Assembly: GCF_905475395.1 (NCBI RefSeq)
Contig: NC_058341.1
Span: 59,527,501-59,591,500 of the forward strand
Length of the DNA stretch: 64,000 bases
DNA from: Chrysoperla carnea
Taxonomy: Eukaryota; Arthropoda; Insecta; Neuroptera; Chrysopidae
Direction: 5' to 3'
The position numbers were made by a program, and so were the translations under genes. This document shows positions 32,307-42,784 of this stretch, piece after piece (position 1 is the stretch's first letter; the number at the start of each line of letters is the position of its first letter). Below the pieces are notes generated by a model. It was not told where the DNA came from and searched no databases. It worked only from the letters and a program-made list of their open reading frames with translations.

Positions 32307-35300
32307 TTTTATCAGTGTAACAAGTGAATTTATTATGGATTAAAGCAACAAGGAAATCAAAAGTGCCAATAGCATCGAGGCCGAAGCAGGAGGAGTGAAT
32401 CAACAGGATTAATAGTAAGTGGGAATAACTGAGTGAGAACAACCAACACCTTAGTTCTCAAAGGCCGCCACTTCTTGTGTGCAAGGGGTGTACACTCTCC
32501 TTGAGAGGGTGTACACTCCAAACATACAATAATGTTGAACGCCGTCACAGGAAAAGTGGGGTCAGGTCACTAGTAATAGTTTCCTGACCTCGCTCAGCTA
32601 ATCAAAAATTTTTTCTCATTTATCACACCGGATTTGTAAATAATTTCACGGGCCAGGGCAGTGCTCTTAAATCATGTCCTCGGCAGACGACGAGGTAGCG
32701 GAGGCTGCAGGGACGGTTAACATTACCATCAAGTTTCCGTTCCCTGCAGAATTTCGCTGCGAGAAGTGTTGGGTCCATCTGGACACGCAAGGTAGTCAGA
32801 GTGGTTTTAACACTCGTCTATCAACTTACAAAAGCCACTCTGACTATAAAAAACATATCAAACATCACCACGGGATACCGATCTTCACATTCGAATGCGC
32901 CGAATGTGGACACCGGTCTGAGTCCCTCAAAATTCTTAAGAAACACTATTTAAGTCATCAACCGGGTGCGGCTCCAGCTCCACCTAAGAAGACCGCACCC
33001 CGGCAAAGAAAAACACAAAGTACTCAGCCAATCAGCAGCCAACCACTACCACCTAGGTTGGCTGGTACTAGCGATGAGGGCTCTCCGGTACCCAGAACTC
33101 AACAATCGCCACCAAGGCGTGTAACACGCGCTAGATCGGTATCCCAATCAGGAGCCGCCTCAAGACAACACCACCCGTCAGCTCCAGGACCATCAACATC
33201 AACAGCAAGACCCAGCACTTCCACCGAATATGACTTTAACATCCGCCGCAACATCTTAAGCATCATTACCAGCGACGACGATAGTCAGCAACAACCACCT
33301 ACCAGTCATGCCACACAGCCCCAGCCCCCTAAAACCGATAATGGCACAGAGGCTGTTCGTGGTGCTGCAACTGAAAGGTTGTGTCGCGATGCACCGGCGG
33401 AAACCCAAACCGATTACGACCCACCGCCATCAGATAGGTTGGCTGGCATGGACTCTAGTCCACCAGGATCACTACCCCAACCATTCAGCCGAACTCGATC
33501 ACCAATCGAGCTGAACGATGGCATCAGCGATATGCAACGTAGCCCCCCACCTGTAGTTGCGCCTATTCAAATTCAACCAGACCTCGTCATCAACGATCCC
33601 AGTACTGCCTCGGTGGTTGCTGGAACCGATGATGACGAGATTGTAACATCAACACAACCCACTGAAAATCAAGTTCGGTGGCTTGCACTAATTAATAATG
33701 CCGCCAGCTGGGAAGAATTTGAAGAGGCTGTAGCTACAATTACTGCAAACTTTGCGAGAGGCAGTCCAGGCCATGTGGCTGAAAGACCACGACCACCACA
33801 TCATGCGCAGCAATTCCAAAATAGACCTCGGCCTACTAGGAATCGCCCTCGTCGTGCGCAATATAACCCTGCGGACGCGGCGAAGATCCAGAAAATGTAC
33901 CGCATAAATAAAAAAAAAGCCATGAACAGCATACTGAGTGAACCAGGTAGCTCACCATTCTGTCAGGTCGACACGGAAACGGTCCATGAACATTTCCGTG
34001 GAATATTTGCTTATAAGGATCAGGAACGATCACCAACCCCTGAGGAAATCCGGCAAATATTCGGGCCTGATCAAAATGATGGCGGAGATGGAGACGAACG
34101 CTTCACGTTCCTACTGGACTCCATCTCAAAAGAATCAGTATGTGCGCGATTGGCCAAAACTTCTAACACCGCACCGGGTAAAGATGGTATAAGGTATTCG
34201 TGCCTTAAACGATCCGACCCCGGTTGCATCGTGCTTTCTGCGATCTTCGACCGTTGTTTCCGTGAGGAAAAAACGCCACTGGCTTGGTCTGACTCCCGCA
34301 CTGTTCTACTATACAAGAAGGGTAACCGTGATGAGTTGTCGAACTGGAGGCCTCTTACTTTGGGAGGGACAATCGCTAAATTATATGCCGGCGTATTAGC
34401 CGACCGCATCACCTGCTGGGCGAAGCTCTCCAACAATATCTCTCCAATGCAGAAAGGATTTCTGGAGTATGAGGGATGCTATGAGCATAACTTCATAGTC
34501 CAAAGTGCATTGGATGATGTGCGTCGAGATCGCAGACAGATCGCATTGGCGTGGCTTGACCTAGCCAATGCTTTCGGCTCTGTTCCACACGATCATATTC
34601 GGCGGGTATTGGAAGAGATGCGGCTGCCCAACAAGATGAAGAGTGTGATAGCTGAGCTTTACTCAAACTCAACAACCACCATCCGCACTAAAGACGGGGA
34701 AACCCGCCCAATTCCTATTCGTGCGGGAGTAAAGCAAGGCTGTCCACTCAGTCCTATCATTTTTAATTTGGCGATTGAACCACTCATAAGGGTGGCCTCT
34801 GGATTGGCAACTGAGCATGGTTACAAACTTCATGACCACCACTTTTCAATACTTGCATACGCTGATGACATAGTTCTGCTCGGTAAAGATGCTGCATCCC
34901 TAAGAATTCTTTTGGATGCTGTAGGATCAACCGCTGAATGGATGGGCTTAAAGTTTCAACCACCGAAATGTGCCTCACTGCATGTAGACTGTAGACGACG
35001 TCGGGAAGTCTATCCCACAGAGTTTACTATTCAAGGAGGAGGACTGACGGTCCTAAAAGAGGGAGAAGAGTACCAACACCTAGGTGTACCCACGGGCTTC
35101 CGTGTTGCTCAGACCCCCTTTGATGCCATTCGGGCCATCAAAGTGGACGTTCAAAAGGTACACGAGTCTCTTCTCGCCCCCTGGCAAAAACTGGAAGCCA
35201 CAAATATGTTCATCCTTTCTCGACTAGACTTTATACTGCGAGGCGGCAATGTCGCCAAAGGACCACTGACGGACGCAGACAAAACCATCAAAAGGCTAGC

Positions 35301-36901
35301 CAAGAAATGGATGAACCTACCACAACGTGGCTCTCCTGAGCTTCTATATATACCATCATACCAGGGTGGCGCAAATCTTTTACCGTTGGCCGATTCCGCG
35401 GATGTAAGCACTGTCGTACACGCATTTAGACTGCTGACCTGCAAAGACACCATTGTCAGGGAAACGGCGTGGTCGTGTTTGAAGCGAGCGGTGAGGCAAC
35501 GTATCCGTGGCGATCCAACAGAGGATATGATAGCCGAATATCTGTCTGGCTCACTAGAGGGTCAATTGGCACGTGACCGCGGAGACATTTCTAGCCTGTG
35601 TCCACAGACTAGAAATGCATGTCGCCGTCTTAACAGCAAAATCGGAGTGGGTTTCCATTGGTGCGCCGAGAAACGTGATCTGTCTGTCACCATCAAACGA
35701 CCTGGGCAAACACCTGAGCGTATCATTGTCCCAGAGACGGCGCGATCCATGATAGTCCGTATGCTTCGCTCAGCACTTCGGGCATACTACCTTTCTAAAT
35801 TACTAGGAAAACCAGATCAGGGAAAGGCGTACTCATGTACTAATCTAAGGGAAGCGAGCAACCACTTCCTGCTGAATGGGCGGTACACTCGATTCTGCGA
35901 TTATCGCTTTATCCACCGAGCTCGACTCGGCGTCGTTCCATTAAATGGAACACGGCGATTCGGGAACGGGGATAAACGATGCCGACGTTGTGGCTATGTC
36001 AATGAGACATTGCCACACGTACTGAATCATTGTACCATCCATTCAGCGGCGTGGCAACGGCGGCATAACGCCGTTCAAGACCGTCTTGCTCGCGGATCGC
36101 GTCTACCCCCGGGTGCTGTCTTAAACATCAACAGACAAGTACCCGGTGTACAGAGTACTCTTCGTCCTGATCTGGTGGTTCTGGATGAATCTAGCAAGGA
36201 AGTAAAGATCATCGACATTTGCATTCCATTTGAGGGTGCTCCGGATGCCCTAGAGGTTGCTCGGCAGCAAAAGCTCGAAAAATATAACCAACTTGCTGCT
36301 GAGTTAACCACGAAAGGCTACAGAGTCTCATTGGATGCATTTGTCGTTGGTTCGCTCGGGGCCTGGCTAGCTAATAACTACAGGATTGCGAAGTCTTTGG
36401 GAATAGCACCCAAATATACGCAGACAATGGCTCGGTTGATGGTGTCGGACACGATCCGCTGGTCGCGCGACATCTATATCGAACACCTAACCAGACAGAG
36501 GCAGTACCATGATCAGCCCCCGTGACCAAGAACAAAGGTACTGGATGGCCCGAACATCTGAGCCATCCCCCCCCCCCCATCATCAGTGCAAGTTATGTGA
36601 TGTGCATCTGTGATAAAATATGTTAATTTTTTTTGTGATATTTTAAAACTGTGATATTGACACTTGCTATTTTGTTTGTGATTCCCTCTTTTTTTCTTTT
36701 AATGTGTAAAATTCAGTGCTCTTTTTTTTTAAATGTGTAGTCCTTTTATTTATTATATAAGTTTTAATTTATAACTATTTTTTTCAAATGTATTTTACTA
36801 TATATTTTTAAATTTTTTACTACACTTGTTCGACTATTTCCTATCTATTGTACAAATTTTATCTATGTATCTTTTAAAGATTATTCAAATAAAAAGCTTT
36901 T
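32307..36901 (+). mobile_element. U2-inserted retrotransposon, copy 2
   Basis: 4595 bp, in tandem with copies 1 and 3. Its 5' UTR has GCCAATAGCATCGAGG where copy 1 has an 8-10-bp longer version. Its C run is 12 nt, and the text after the stop reads GACCAAGAACAAAGG. These details match the right-arm element (48646-53239), its nearest relative here. Confidence 0.93.
32674..36525 (+). CDS. Retrotransposon polyprotein, copy 2
   Basis: Intact 1283-residue ORF with every motif of copy 1 at the same residue positions. Differences from copy 1 include CGHRSESLKIL for CGYRSESLKTL, GAATER for GTATER, LAGMDSS for LVGMDSS, EIVTSTQPTEN for EIATSTQPTDN, and Gly for Arg at about residue 710. Two features set it apart from copy 3: TANFARG instead of TADFARG, and SSLCPQTRN instead of SSLWTQARN. 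The second is caused by a short in-place inversion of DNA between the inverted flanks CATTTCTAG and CTAGAAATG (35586-35617). The inversion keeps the frame but alters four residues between the RT and the CCHC knuckle. Whether the protein remains active is uncertain. Confidence 0.92.
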   Translation: MSSADDEVAEAAGTVNITIKFPFPAEFRCEKCWVHLDTQGSQSGFNTRLSTYKSHSDYKKHIKHHHGIPIFTFECAECGHRSESLKILKKHYLSHQPGAAPAPPKKTAPRQRKTQSTQPISSQPLPPRLAGTSDEGSPVPRTQQSPPRRVTRARSVSQSGAASRQHHPSAPGPSTSTARPSTSTEYDFNIRRNILSIITSDDDSQQQPPTSHATQPQPPKTDNGTEAVRGAATERLCRDAPAETQTDYDPPPSDRLAGMDSSPPGSLPQPFSRTRSPIELNDGISDMQRSPPPVVAPIQIQPDLVINDPSTASVVAGTDDDEIVTSTQPTENQVRWLALINNAASWEEFEEAVATITANFARGSPGHVAERPRPPHHAQQFQNRPRPTRNRPRRAQYNPADAAKIQKMYRINKKKAMNSILSEPGSSPFCQVDTETVHEHFRGIFAYKDQERSPTPEEIRQIFGPDQNDGGDGDERFTFLLDSISKESVCARLAKTSNTAPGKDGIRYSCLKRSDPGCIVLSAIFDRCFREEKTPLAWSDSRTVLLYKKGNRDELSNWRPLTLGGTIAKLYAGVLADRITCWAKLSNNISPMQKGFLEYEGCYEHNFIVQSALDDVRRDRRQIALAWLDLANAFGSVPHDHIRRVLEEMRLPNKMKSVIAELYSNSTTTIRTKDGETRPIPIRAGVKQGCPLSPIIFNLAIEPLIRVASGLATEHGYKLHDHHFSILAYADDIVLLGKDAASLRILLDAVGSTAEWMGLKFQPPKCASLHVDCRRRREVYPTEFTIQGGGLTVLKEGEEYQHLGVPTGFRVAQTPFDAIRAIKVDVQKVHESLLAPWQKLEATNMFILSRLDFILRGGNVAKGPLTDADKTIKRLAKKWMNLPQRGSPELLYIPSYQGGANLLPLADSADVSTVVHAFRLLTCKDTIVRETAWSCLKRAVRQRIRGDPTEDMIAEYLSGSLEGQLARDRGDISSLCPQTRNACRRLNSKIGVGFHWCAEKRDLSVTIKRPGQTPERIIVPETARSMIVRMLRSALRAYYLSKLLGKPDQGKAYSCTNLREASNHFLLNGRYTRFCDYRFIHRARLGVVPLNGTRRFGNGDKRCRRCGYVNETLPHVLNHCTIHSAAWQRRHNAVQDRLARGSRLPPGAVLNINRQVPGVQSTLRPDLVVLDESSKEVKIIDICIPFEGAPDALEVARQQKLEKYNQLAAELTTKGYRVSLDAFVVGSLGAWLANNYRIAKSLGIAPKYTQTMARLMVSDTIRWSRDIYIEHLTRQRQYHDQPP

Positions 36902-36922
36902 ATCTGTTCTTATCAGCTTAAT
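36902..36922 (+). repeat. U2 target-site duplication between copies 2 and 3
   Basis: Same U2 segment as at 32286-32306, followed by TATTATCAGTG, a 1-nt variant of the usual element 5' end. Confidence 0.9.
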
Positions 36923-39900
36923 TATTATCAGTGTAACAAGTGAATTATTATGGATTAAAGCAACAAGGAAATCAAAAGTGCCAATAGCATCGAGGCCGAA
37001 GCAGGAGGAGTGAATCAACAGGATTAATAGTAAGTGGGAATAACTGAGTGAGAACAACCAACACCTTAGTTCTCAAAGGCCGCCACTTCTTGTGTGCAAG
37101 GGGTGTACACTCTCCTTGAGAGGGTGTACACTCCAAACATACAATAATGTTGAACGCCGTCACAGGAAAAGTGGGGTCAGGTCACTAGTAATAGTTTCCT
37201 GACCTCGCTCAGCTAATCAAAAATTTTTTTTCATTTATCACACCGGATTTGTAAATAATTTCACGGGCCAGGGCAGTGCTCTTAAATCATGTCCTCGGCA
37301 GACGACGAGGTAGCGGAGGCTGCAGGGACGGTTAACATTACCATCAAGTTTCCGTTCCCTGCAGAATTTCGCTGCGAGAAGTGTTGGGTCCATCTGGACA
37401 CGCAAGGTAGTCAGAGTGGTTTTAACACTCGTCTATCAACTTACAAAAGCCACTCTGACTATAAAAAACATATCAAACATCACCACGGGATACCGATCTT
37501 CACATTCGAATGCGCCGAATGTGGACACCGGTCTGAGTCCCTCAAAATTCTTAAGAAACACTATTTAAGTCATCAACCGGGTGCGGCTCCAGCTCCACCT
37601 AAGAAGACCGCACCCCGGCAAAGAAAAACACAAAGTACTCAGCCAATCAGCAGCCAACCACTACCACCTAGGTTGGCTGGTACTAGCGATGAGGGCTCTC
37701 CGGTACCCAGAACTCAACAATCGCCACCAAGGCGTGTAACACGCGCTAGATCGGTATCCCAATCAGGAGCCGCCTCAAGACAACACCACCCGTCAGCTCC
37801 AGGACCATCAACATCAACAGCAAGACCCAGCACTTCCACCGAATATGACTTTAACATCCGCCGCAACATCTTAAGCATCATTACCAGCGACGACGATAGT
37901 CAGCAACAACCACCTACCAGTCATGCCACACAGCCCCAGCCCCCTAAAACCGATAATGGCACAGAGGCTGTTCGTGGTGCTGCAACTGAAAGGTTGTGTC
38001 GCGATGCACCGGCGGAAACCCAAACCGATTACGACCCACCGCCATCAGATAGGTTGGCTGGCATGGACTCCAGTCCACCAGGATCACTACCCCAACCATT
38101 CAGCCGAACTCGATCACCAATCGAGCTGAACGATGGCATCAGCGATATGCAACGTAGCCCCCCACCTGTAGTTGCGCCTATTCAAATTCAACCAGACCTC
38201 GTCATCAACGATCCCAGTACTGCCTCGGTGGTTGCTGGAACCGATGATGACGAGATTGTAACATCAACACAACCCACTGAAAATCAAGTTCGGTGGCTTG
38301 CACTAATTAATAATGCCGCCAGCTGGGAAGAATTTGAAGAGGCTGTAGCTACAATTACTGCAGACTTTGCGAGAGGCAGTCCAGGCCATGTGGCTGAAAG
38401 ACCACGACCACCACATCATGCGCAGCAATTCCAAAATAGACCTCGGCCTACTAGGAATCGCCCTCGTCGTGCGCAATATAACCCTGCGGACGCGGCGAAG
38501 ATCCAGAAAATGTACCGCATAAATAAAAAAAAAGCCATGAACAGCATACTGAGTGAACCAGGTAGCTCACCATTCTGTCAGGTCGACACGGAAACGGTCC
38601 ATGAACATTTCCGTGGAATATTTGCTTATAAGGATCAGGAACGATCACCAACCCCTGAGGAAATCCGGCAAATATTCGGGCCTGATCAAAATGATGGCGG
38701 AGATGGAGACGAACGCTTCACGTTCCTACTGGACTCCATCTCAAAAGAATCAGTATGTGCGCGATTGGCCAAAACTTCTAACACCGCACCAGGTAAAGAT
38801 GGTATAAGGTATTCGTGCCTTAAACGATCCGACCCCGGTTGCATCGTGCTTTCTGCGATCTTCGACCGTTGTTTCCGTGAGGAAAAAACGCCACTGGCTT
38901 GGTCTGACTCCCGCACTGTTCTACTATACAAGAAGGGTAACCGTGATGAGTTGTCGAACTGGAGGCCTCTTACTTTGGGAGGGACAATCGCTAAATTATA
39001 TGCCGGCGTATTAGCCGACCGCATCACCTGCTGGGCGAAGCTCTCCAACAATATCTCTCCAATGCAGAAAGGATTTCTGGAGTATGAGGGATGCTATGAG
39101 CATAACTTCATAGTCCAAAGTGCATTGGATGATGTGCGTCGAGATCGCAGACAGATCGCATTGGCGTGGCTTGACCTAGCCAATGCTTTCGGCTCTGTTC
39201 CACACGATCATATTCGGCGGGTATTGGAAGAGATGCGGCTGCCCAACAAGATGAAGAGTGTGATAGCTGAGCTTTACTCAAACTCAACAACCACCATCCG
39301 CACTAAAGACGGGGAAACCCGCCCAATTCCTATTCGTGCGGGAGTAAAGCAAGGCTGTCCACTCAGTCCTATCATTTTTAATTTGGCGATTGAACCACTC
39401 ATAAGGGTGGCCTCTGGATTGGCAACTGAGCATGGTTACAAACTTCATGACCACCACTTTTCAATACTTGCATACGCTGATGACATAGTTCTGCTCGGTA
39501 AAGATGCTGCATCCCTAAGAATTCTTTTGGATGCTGTAGGATCAACCGCTGAATGGATGGGCTTAAAGTTTCAACCACCGAAATGTGCCTCACTGCATGT
39601 AGACTGTAGACGACGTCGGGAAGTCTATCCCACAGAGTTTACTATTCAAGGAGGAGGACTGACGGTCCTAAAAGAGGGAGAAGAGTACCAACACCTAGGT
39701 GTACCCACGGGCTTCCGTGTTGCTCAGACCCCCTTTGATGCCATTCGGGCCATCAAAGTGGACGTTCAAAAGGTACACGAGTCTCTTCTCGCCCCCTGGC
39801 AAAAACTGGAAGCCACAAATATGTTCATCCTTTCTCGACTAGACTTTATACTGCGAGGCGGCAATGTCGCCAAAGGACCACTGACGGACGCAGACAAAAC

Positions 39901-41512
39901 CATCAAAAGGCTAGCCAAGAAATGGATGAACCTACCACAACGTGGCTCTCCTGAGCTTCTATATATACCATCATACCAGGGTGGCGCAAATCTTTTACCG
40001 TTGGCCGATTCCGCGGATGTAAGCACTGTCGTACACGCATTTAGACTGCTGACCTGCAAAGACACCATTGTCAGGGAAACGGCGTGGTCGTGTTTGAAGC
40101 GAGCGGTGAGGCAACGTATCCGTGGCGATCCAACAGAGGATATGATAGCCGAATATCTGTCTGGCTCACTAGAGGGTCAATTGGCACGTGACCGCGGAGA
40201 CATTTCTAGTCTGTGGACACAGGCCAGAAATGCATGTCGCCGTCTTAACAGCAAAATCGGAGTGGGTTTCCATTGGTGCGCCGAGAAACGTGATCTGTCT
40301 GTCACCATCAAACGACCTGGGCAAACACCTGAGCGTATCATTGTCCCAGAGACGGCGCGATCCATGATAGTCCGTATGCTTCGCTCAGCACTTCGGGCAT
40401 ACTACCTTTCTAAATTACTAGGAAAACCAGATCAGGGAAAGGCGTACTCATGTACTAATCTAAGGGAAGCGAGCAACCACTTCCTGCTGAATGGGCGGTA
40501 CACTCGATTCTGCGATTATCGCTTTATCCACCGAGCTCGACTCGGCGTCGTTCCATTAAATGGAACACGGCGATTCGGGAACGGGGATAAACGATGCCGA
40601 CGTTGTGGCTATGTCAACGAGACATTGCCACACGTACTGAATCATTGTACCATCCATTCAGCGGCGTGGCAACGGCGGCATAACGCCGTTCAAGACCGTC
40701 TTGCTCGCGGATCGCGTCTACCCCCGGGTGCTGTCTTAAATATCAACAGACAAGTACCCGGTGTACAGAGTACTCTTCGTCCTGATCTGGTGGTTCTGGA
40801 TGAATCTAGCAAGGAAGTAAAGATCATCGACATTTGCATTCCATTTGAGGGTGCTCCGGATGCCCTAGAGGTTGCTCGGCAGCAAAAGCTCGAAAAATAT
40901 AACCAACTTGCTGCTGAGTTAACCACGAAAGGCTACAGAGTCTCATTGGATGCATTTGTCGTTGGTTCGCTCGGGGCCTGGCTAGCTAATAACTACAGGA
41001 TTGCGAAGTCTTTGGGAATAGCACCCAAATATACGCAGACCATGGCTCGGTTGATGGTGTCGGACACGATCCGCTGGTCGCGCGACATCTATATCGAACA
41101 CCTAACCAGACAGAGGCAGTACCATGATCAGCCCCCGTGACCAAGCACAAAGGTACTGGATGGCCCGAACATCTGAGCCATCCCCCCCCCCATCATCAGT
41201 GCAAGTTAAGTGAGGTGCATCTGTGATAAAATATGTTAATTTTTTTTGTGATATTTTAAAACTGTGATATTGACACTTGCTATTTTGTTTGTGATTCCCT
41301 CTTTTTTTTTTAATGTGTAAAATTCAGTGCTCTTTTTTTTTAAATGTGTAGTCCTTTTATTTATTATATAAGTTTTAATTTATAACTATTTTTTTCAAAT
41401 GTATTTTACTATATATTTTTAAATTTTTTACTACACTTGTTCGACTATTTCCTATCTATTGTACAAATTTTATCTATGTATCTTTTAAAGATTATTCAAA
41501 TAAAAAGCTTTA
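36923..41512 (+). mobile_element. U2-inserted retrotransposon, copy 3
   Basis: 4590 bp, the last of the tandem array. Its 3' end joins the remainder of the U2 gene. It has a C10 run after the stop and GTTAAGTGAGGTGC in the 3' UTR, where copy 2 has GTTATGTGATGTGC. Confidence 0.93.
37289..41140 (+). CDS. Retrotransposon polyprotein, copy 3
   Basis: Intact 1283-residue ORF. It follows copy 2 at the N-terminal variant sites (CGHRSESLKIL, GAATER, ETQTD, LAGM, EIVTST, Gly at about 710) but shares TADFARG and SSLWTQARN with copy 1. From about residue 711 to the C-terminus I see no amino-acid difference from copy 1. The variation among copies is therefore concentrated in the zinc-finger/linker half. 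Catalytic RT (YADD) and endonuclease (RPD...D...K) residues are all present. Confidence 0.93.
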   Translation: MSSADDEVAEAAGTVNITIKFPFPAEFRCEKCWVHLDTQGSQSGFNTRLSTYKSHSDYKKHIKHHHGIPIFTFECAECGHRSESLKILKKHYLSHQPGAAPAPPKKTAPRQRKTQSTQPISSQPLPPRLAGTSDEGSPVPRTQQSPPRRVTRARSVSQSGAASRQHHPSAPGPSTSTARPSTSTEYDFNIRRNILSIITSDDDSQQQPPTSHATQPQPPKTDNGTEAVRGAATERLCRDAPAETQTDYDPPPSDRLAGMDSSPPGSLPQPFSRTRSPIELNDGISDMQRSPPPVVAPIQIQPDLVINDPSTASVVAGTDDDEIVTSTQPTENQVRWLALINNAASWEEFEEAVATITADFARGSPGHVAERPRPPHHAQQFQNRPRPTRNRPRRAQYNPADAAKIQKMYRINKKKAMNSILSEPGSSPFCQVDTETVHEHFRGIFAYKDQERSPTPEEIRQIFGPDQNDGGDGDERFTFLLDSISKESVCARLAKTSNTAPGKDGIRYSCLKRSDPGCIVLSAIFDRCFREEKTPLAWSDSRTVLLYKKGNRDELSNWRPLTLGGTIAKLYAGVLADRITCWAKLSNNISPMQKGFLEYEGCYEHNFIVQSALDDVRRDRRQIALAWLDLANAFGSVPHDHIRRVLEEMRLPNKMKSVIAELYSNSTTTIRTKDGETRPIPIRAGVKQGCPLSPIIFNLAIEPLIRVASGLATEHGYKLHDHHFSILAYADDIVLLGKDAASLRILLDAVGSTAEWMGLKFQPPKCASLHVDCRRRREVYPTEFTIQGGGLTVLKEGEEYQHLGVPTGFRVAQTPFDAIRAIKVDVQKVHESLLAPWQKLEATNMFILSRLDFILRGGNVAKGPLTDADKTIKRLAKKWMNLPQRGSPELLYIPSYQGGANLLPLADSADVSTVVHAFRLLTCKDTIVRETAWSCLKRAVRQRIRGDPTEDMIAEYLSGSLEGQLARDRGDISSLWTQARNACRRLNSKIGVGFHWCAEKRDLSVTIKRPGQTPERIIVPETARSMIVRMLRSALRAYYLSKLLGKPDQGKAYSCTNLREASNHFLLNGRYTRFCDYRFIHRARLGVVPLNGTRRFGNGDKRCRRCGYVNETLPHVLNHCTIHSAAWQRRHNAVQDRLARGSRLPPGAVLNINRQVPGVQSTLRPDLVVLDESSKEVKIIDICIPFEGAPDALEVARQQKLEKYNQLAAELTTKGYRVSLDAFVVGSLGAWLANNYRIAKSLGIAPKYTQTMARLMVSDTIRWSRDIYIEHLTRQRQYHDQPP

Positions 41513-41533
41513 ATCTGTTCTTATCAGCTTAAT

Positions 41534-41664
41534 ATCTGGTACGTCCCGCATAGCGGGACCAGTATATTAAACTGATTTTTGGAAAATGGCGGAGTGTTAG
41601 GAGCTTGCTCCTCTTCTGCCGCGGGTTGCCCTGGTATTGCAGTATCACTAGGGTCGGCCTAATA
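41534..41664 (+). ncRNA. U2 snRNA gene, 3' part, left arm
   Basis: Begins ATCTGGTACGTCCCGC, continuing U2 from nucleotide 60. It contains a perfect stem GTCCCGC/GCGGGAC, the Sm-site sequence GATTTTTGG, the conserved AGGAGCTTGCTCCT hairpin and the terminal stem-loop CCTGGTATTGCAGTATCACT. With the 59-nt 5' part the total is about 190 nt, the normal U2 size. The preceding 21 bp (41513-41533) is the duplicated target. The exact 3' end is uncertain by a few nt. Confidence 0.9.
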
Positions 41665-41899
41665 AATATAATCAAAAAATACATTTTTCTATCGATGCAT
41701 AATCGGTGTTAACAATGTTTAGAAAACATTTGAAAATATCCTGTAAATAAAATAATCACATACTCATGAAGAAGGAAGTTAAAAGTGTTATTTTAACATC
41801 ATCATACTCTATTGTCGCAGCATGTAAATAAATTATTTAACTTTTTACACAATATAATTAAATATAGGGTATATAGTATATTTAATTTTTATAACCTTA

Positions 41900-42330
41900 C
41901 TTATGAAAGAAAATATACATGGGTACTATGTCGCAACAAGTACCACATGTAGAATAATCAACATAGACCTAATATTAATGCGAAAATATTCTATTTTTTT
42001 CTATGTTTACCACCCTATGAAGATATACATACATGGGTACTATGTCGCAACAAGTACCACATGTAGAATAATCAACATAGACCTATTATTAATGCGAAAA
42101 TATTCTATTTTTTTCTATGTTTACCACCCACCCTATGAAGATATACATACATGGGTACTTTGTCGCAACAAGTACCACATGTAGAATAATCAACATAGAC
42201 CTATTATTAATGCGAAAATATTCTATTTTTTTTCTATGTTTACCACCCTATGAAGATATACATACATGGGGGTACTTTGTCGCAACAAGTAACTCATGTA
42301 GAATAATAAACATAGTATTATTAATTTGTT
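41900..42330. repeat. Four ~116-bp tandem repeats
   Basis: Units contain ATATACATACATGGGTACT, GTCGCAACAAGTACCACATG, TAGAATAATCAACATAGACC and ATTCTATTTTTTTCTATG. Spacing of GGGTAC is 114-118 bp. Open frames across it (41903-42184, 42117-42368) are products of the repeat. Mirrored at 47791-48256 and partly copied at 43991-44171. Confidence 0.9.
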
Positions 42331-42784
42331 GCCCTATTAGCTCAGTAAGTCAATGCGTAACCAATTAAGACTGTAAGCAAAAAGACTGAAAAATATTAAA
42401 AATTGATATGTAGAAAAGAAATATTGATATGAAAATATCAAGAATTTTGAAAATTAATTTTACATAATTTCCTAAATATAAAAATAAAATACAGCAATAA
42501 CAATAATTGGCTTTAAACCAATTACTTAAAATGAGCCACTAGAACACTCATTGACGCCACTAAAACACTCACTGAAATAGAGAAGAAAGAAGATCGACTC
42601 CAGGTGGATTTGATGATATTTAAAAACAAACAACAGGGATGTATCGCCCGTTTAATAGAATTGATCTTGGTCCAGAGGCATGTTGATATATCAACCTAAA
42701 AAATAATTTAGGTTAGTATAATAGACTCTAAAAATAAAGTCTATATTTAAGCGAAAGATTATATTCACTATTTAATTTATAATC

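Larger units (their letters stand above)
26528..42784. repeat. Inner inverted repeat, left arm (U2 locus)
   Basis: Mirror image of 47373-54395. Flanks on both sides of the U2 gene look essentially identical to the other arm where I compared them, with a 1-nt length difference seen near 41745. The arm is longer than the right one because its U2 gene contains three retrotransposons instead of one. Confidence 0.9.

Noticed and set aside
28696-40926. Many 60-120-codon ORFs on both strands within the retrotransposons
   Set aside because: They are shadows of the 1283-codon ORF in other frames and recur in each copy only because the copies are near-identical.
41903-42368. Repetitive ORFs of 83-93 codons (also 47791-48256)
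   Set aside because: They arise because the 116-bp tandem repeat happens to lack stops in some frames. The peptide repeats follow the DNA repeat.
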